Assembly (NCBI RefSeq): GCF_000003605.2
Contig: NW_003107110.1
Span: forward strand, 102,753-151,655
Origin: Saccoglossus kowalevskii
Lineage: Eukaryota > Hemichordata > Enteropneusta > Harrimaniidae
Direction of reading: 5' to 3'
DNA length: 48,903 nucleotides
Each line of letters opens with the position of its first letter. Within the stretch, counting starts at the first letter, position 1. The translations under genes and the position numbers were made by a program. Shown one piece after another: positions 44,313-48,903 of this stretch. Below the pieces are notes generated by a model that worked only from the letters and a program-made list of their open reading frames with translations, did not search any database and was not told where the DNA came from.

Positions 44313-47300
44313 ATTTTCTTCAATTGTTGCAAACACGTCAACTCGTGATGAAAACGCGATTTGACATTTTCCAACACCGAGAGATTAACTTGACAGCGGC
44401 ATATTAAAGACAAAAAAGACGACCTTCCATCTGTCGGGCTGATACCAGTATATCTGTGTCGTCATTGGTATTCAGCGTGTTTACCTTTTACCGAAACGCG
44501 CTTTTTGTGGAATAAGATTTGCAGTGTGTATTTCTTTATAATTGGGTTGCTTATCCCATTCCCAGCTATTCATTCCCTTGTTGTCTGTCATTTGTATTTG
44601 TCAGGAGAATTTATTTGATGTGAAATCACGTATATAAATTCCATTTCAACTAATGAATTTTTCTAAATGTTATCGTCCCAATCTAATTAAAATAAGATCC
44701 TAGTTTGAATTTTTTTAATTTGTATTTAATTATTTATTTTTATTATACATTTTTTTACTTTATTTTATTTTAATTTGTTGTTTATTTGCTGGCAGTTTTT
44801 TAAGAAATTTTGAAGAGTTTTTGGTAATCGCGAAACCCCATAAGGCGATGGTTGAACAAATATCAAATCACATAACAAGTACATCATAAAGAACAAACAA
44901 ACACAAAAAATAATAAAAAATACACGCCGTACGCCATCAGATTTTAATCAGATTGTTATCGTCCTAAGTCGCAGGGATATTTCTTATTTGAAGCAATGGC
45001 TGAATAAACGACCCTTGACTTACGAAGACATTGTACTACCGCATACACATACTCCTTTCTGCTGTAAAACTATCGGTAAAAAGAATTTTCTGTTGAGCTA
45101 AAATACAGGGGAGACCAGTAAATTAATTCACTCTCATGCAACAATCTGTTTTTTTTTAAATCTTTTGTATTATATATAACAATGTTATGATAATCTTACT
45201 GGTAACTCATTTTATCTCAGCGTTTGTTTTAGTATGCGTAGAGGTAAACATGAATGCGTTGATTTGTTGTCTGTGCCTTGATACACCGAGTTGTCTGAAA
45301 CAAACAAATACATAGCCGCAAGTGACAGACAGAATATTTTCTTTCTTTCTTTAGACCCTGACATTTCAAAATTGCTGGTACCATTTTTTGGAAATAACAA
45401 AATCAGGTGAAGGATGCGCAGTTTTGAATCACGAATGTCGTTAAATTGCGCCCTCTGGCGTTAGTTGTAAATAGCCAAAGATGGTAAGTACTTGTTTACC
45501 TGTCCTATGTCTGTGCGTCGATTCACTGACCATGACAACGCTTTTTACCTTGGTAAGATATTAGAAGAATCTGTTCAAATCCCATAGAAATGTCGCTATT
45601 TGTGGGGAGGGGTACGACAGTGGCCAGTAAACGGAATTAATTTACGCACAATTCTGGAATTGCCACCCAAATATTTCAGTGTTCCCATCAATATATATAT
45701 GTTTTACTTCAGTAAAAAAGACTTGGTCATGAGATGTTCAGTCAAAAATTGTAAACAAATCATTCTCCAAAATCATTTTTCTTCAATTATTACAGTATTT
45801 TGCCCACCTCGCCCCATAAAAAAACTGTCGCGCGGTCACACTAGACATGCAGACATGCATCATTTGCTTTGGCGTAAGTATAATGATTTTCATCTTTACG
45901 CTGGCGGGCTGCACTGTGGCTTGGCGACCCGCAATCATTTACTTCTTGAACTAGAAAAAACACGGATTTGAGCGGAGAAACAGAAGATCAAAAAACTTAC
46001 GCGAAACTGTGAAACGGTGCGAAAGACAATTTACAGTAAGCCGTTACGTTGTCCTAATATTGTCTCAGGCTGGGTCTGTACACAGTACATGTACTTGCGT
46101 TTGTGGTACAAACCAGCCAATCAACTAGCAAATTGCTTAACGACGCCATAATTGAAAATGTTATTCAGTTGGCCAATAGAAACCTCTCATTTCAGTTTGA
46201 ATTGTGAAATTTGTTGCGCCGAGAATAAAACAGTGACAATCTTTAAAGTGAAAATGTCTATAATTATTTATTTCAGTTTTGATAGGCGTATGGTACCCGG
46301 AAATCTTTTGTTTAAAGTTAATCTTTTGTGTGTCGTTTTTAAGTAAAATGTAAAATAATACGCACGAAATGACTTTTTAACAGCTGTTCTATAGGCCGCA
46401 AGGAAAACGCATTGTATCATTGAAAAAAACACTAAAATATGTCAGTACCTATTGTCATTTACACTTATTCTGTGAGAAACTGTCTCGCCATATGTCACTG
46501 ATCAAAATTAAAAGATACTGAAGTTGTCCTTGCCACAGGAAACAATGACAAATGCAGCAACACCGTCAACGCAAACTTTTACATTTCGCATATTAGTTTT
46601 CTCTGCTAATTGTATGATGATCTCATTATCTTGTTATTAAAATTCCATAATTTTGTATTCATTGAATGTAACTTTTTCAATGCTGAGTAAAATATTCTTT
46701 TATTGAAATACTAGTATGTGAACAACGTCTCCCAGACGAGACCCAAAAGTTATTGACCTTCTCCAAAGTATATTGCCTTTTTACTGATCTACTAAAGATC
46801 TGATGTATTGTACGGAGTGTAACACTTTATTTCATATATATATGTTTACCATATTTATTTTATTATTTATTTTTATGTTTTTTTATGACGTACATACTAT
46901 TTTATATATTAATTTAACTACCACGCGTGGCCTTTCACGATTACCAAACTTTGAAAAAAACGTACTAGCAAATTAATAAAAGTTAGAATAAAATTCAAAT
47001 ATGAAAAATCAATAATTAAATACGAATTTAAGAAAATTAAATATAAAATAAAACAAAATAAGTCCAACCTATATCTTATTTAATCGCTACTATTCAGCTA
47101 TCACTCCTGATAAATGACAGTTGCTTTCTTTTTATTGTTATCTGAGATTATGTTTATCTGATACTAATTTTTTCAGGTTGTTGACCAACGGTTGCTAAAA
47201 ACAACATAACAACTCTGTAACACGTTTTCACCAATGTTGTTAAAACCATTTATTTTCACAATTATGTTACTTTGAGCAATTTCACTGGTTTAAGTTCACG

Positions 47301-47570
47301 GGAAGGAAAACAGTGAATTATATTGTTATTTTATTATTTATCTAATTCGGTAGATTTTACTTATCAGCGAAAATAATTATTGTGTTTACACATACACCAT
47401 TTTGTCTATGGTTTACAGTACCTTCAAAAAGACAAATGTTTGTTTATCATGCCACGGGTACTAAAAAACTAATCGTGATCATGTCTGTGTATTGGTGCGC
47501 CATATTTGTCGTTGGTGTCCAATATTGTAAGTATAATCTATAAACAGTGTCCTACTAGTATCAGGGGTAA
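44313..47570. other. AT-rich intergenic stretch, nothing recognised
   Basis: Long AT-rich DNA with no credible gene. Apart from the start/donor hint near 45482, open frames here (including one of 123 codons at 45600) have random composition and no splice signals. There are local ATTTT-rich simple stretches, for example about 44700-44780 and 46850-46900. Confidence 0.6.
45460..45487 (+). promoter_or_regulatory. ATG directly followed by a strong donor
   Basis: CCAAAGATG|GTAAGTAC: a start codon in good context (A at -3) immediately followed by a consensus donor. Genes whose first coding exon is just ATG are known in animals. Local sequence (TTGCGCCCTCTGGCGTTAG) is less AT-rich than its surroundings. 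No downstream exon was identified before the window ends, so this remains a hint. Confidence 0.2.
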
Positions 47571-47573
47571 ATT

Positions 47574-47900
47574 CTTTTCTCTCGGGGTTCTCCACACGTG
47601 TCAGGGGGAAATCTCGTCTCGTCTCTCTATCTCGTCCCCTTGAGGTACGGGATCGGGAAAGTCACTTTAACTTTACAGTCAAATAAGGCACACACAACGA
47701 AATACGTTTCAGCTCTCGTCTTAGTCGGTCTGTGGAGCACTCTATAAGACACAGCGCCCTGGGGAAAAGTCCCCAAGACTCTCGCAAGGCTGACCCAAGA
47801 CTAGCCCAAGACTGGACTGCCTCAAGGCTCGCCCCAGGACTCGACTCTCGACTGCCCAGGACTGCACTCGACTGCGTCTATCGTGGAGTATTCGCCAAGA
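47574..47900. repeat. C-rich block with CAAGACTNGCCC repeats
   Basis: A sharply bounded GC-rich block. 47595-47660 has CTCGTCTC-type repeats; 47775-47880 has repeated CCAAGACTAGCCC, AGGACTCGAC and CGACTGCCC words, an irregular repeat of about 10-20 bp. A CTATAAG sequence stands just before it (about 47742). The abrupt composition change suggests inserted DNA, but I could not find borders or a family. Confidence 0.4.
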
Positions 47901-48285
47901 CCAACTCAAAACTATCTTTATTCATTTTCAAAACTCTAACCAATTACAAAACAGTAAAAGACTCTAGGGCGTAACCTTCAATCATAAAGCCAATCACACA
48001 AAGTACTGAATACGTCATATCTTTTGATTAATCGTTCACTACATCAATAACTATGAATACCAACTGTCAAAATGAGTAGTCTAAAAAGCGGCGGTTATCT
48101 GGTAATTAGTTCCAAATCACTGAGCCAAGTTCCGTCCAAAACTTCAAATAGACCTAAACGATGACAGACATAACACAGCAATTCAGCTAATAATCAACTA
48201 ATTAAGTCGGTTAACAGATACGCAAAAACAAATTCATGACACTAGTATCGCCTGTCACTCAGTATATGCCAACCCGTGCATTTAA

Positions 48286-48574
48286 AGGGCGGTAGTCGTC
48301 GCGCCACGCATGCGCGAGATATATGGGTCTCATATAAGCAAAAAATGCGACTTTGACTGTTGAGCAGATCAACGAGTACAAACTGAGACGTTACCAAGCT
48401 TTAAAATAGGTGATAGGAAGGTATCGAAGGAGTCGCCGGCGGTAATTAGTGCAAGTCGCGCCCAGGTCAAACCTCGTACTTGTGATTTCCATTAGAAAAG
48501 CACATTGGGTGGTGGGAAAATCAATGTTTATCAACTCAAATGTCGCATATGTACAGCGCGACGACCACCGCCCT
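48286..48574. mobile_element. TTAA-flanked MITE group C, full-length
   Basis: 289 bp. The left end AGGGCGGTAGTCGTCGCGC after TTAA (48282-48285) and the inverted right end AGGGCGGTGGTCGTCGCGC, followed by TTAT, match at 18 of 19. The interior is shared with 25284-25492 and 31910-32167. The minus-strand reading of one interior part gives LINIDFPTTQC, which is conserved in the 25284 copy. Confidence 0.9.
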
Positions 48575-48903
48575 TTATATGGCAACATGCCAAGCGCAGT
48601 TGATACTACAAGGATATTCGCTAAATATCCAACCACGGTTACTAGGAGTAGCCGTGATTCAACTGAATGTACCTACAGCTTACGGTGGAAACCACAGACA
48701 TTTTGTGACTGTGGTGCTCTGTATGTTGTATGGTTGGAACGACTGATTATCTATTTGTTTCAAATTATTGTCGATTACCGGCAAACTTTGTCAACAGTAC
48801 CGACATATTTGCAAGTAGAAATTATATAAATATTTCTAGATCGTGATTACAGTCTGGGCGTAATCAAATATATTTCAAAACAAAGCAAGGCAATCATTTT
48901 TTT

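Noticed and set aside
45600-45971. 123-codon plus-strand frame
   Set aside because: Random-looking composition, poor start context, no domain and no splice signals.

Overview
The window is AT-rich animal nuclear DNA: low coding density, long introns, GT-AG splice sites, many short non-autonomous DNA transposons, tandem repeats and one 50-N assembly gap (13385-13434). The one gene I recognise with confidence is the 5' end of a TCF/LEF gene, the HMG-box effector of Wnt/beta-catenin signalling, on the minus strand. Its first coding exon encodes the beta-catenin-binding N-terminus. The overall character suits a marine invertebrate such as a lophotrochozoan or a non-vertebrate deuterostome, but I cannot name the species.

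Layout, read leftwards along the gene. The promoter region lies at about 21246-21700, with an AT-rich TATA-like tract, a CCAAT box, a PBX/MEIS composite site, a CRE-like site and an E2F-like site. Coding exon 1 is 21060-21245, exon 2 is 20893-20977 and exon 3 is 20592-20704. Phases 0, 1 and 0 join into one open frame of 128 residues. Everything from 20591 to base 1 appears to be intron 3: no HMG-box exon is visible, so the rest of the gene lies to the left of the window. The intron holds a 22-bp minisatellite (7124-7898), three or four copies of a CTGTAAAATAC-ended MITE, an older TTAA-flanked MITE (14893-15048) and two weak exon candidates (2817-2885 and 9018-9153).

The 27 kb upstream of the gene (21700-48903) has no gene I can name. 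It is dense in mobile-element remnants. Three MITE groups (A, B, C) have different interiors but similar termini (AGSGSGG...GTCGTC) and TTAA-type flanks, which suggests one transposase source. There are also a poly-C-ended MITE with a 9-bp target duplication (22641-23006), a CAG...CTG MITE pair (26659-26892, 28213-28328), a 219-bp foldback (27945-28163), a longer inverted-repeat element with a partial second copy (29821-30656), a 110-bp satellite of seven units (about 23852-24617) and an exact 180-bp tandem duplication (29403-29762). The stretch 32.2-38.2 kb has several perfect TCF motifs plus a CArG box, so it is a candidate regulatory region.

Most interesting for follow-up is a textbook first-exon signature at 42610-42669 on the TCF strand: an ATG in strong context, 20 codons and a GTGAGT donor in phase 0. 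It is phase-compatible with TCF exon 2. If spliced that way it would give a TCF protein without the beta-catenin-binding domain; it may equally belong to another gene or be chance. I saw no tRNA, rRNA, CRISPR array, reverse transcriptase or transposase coding region.
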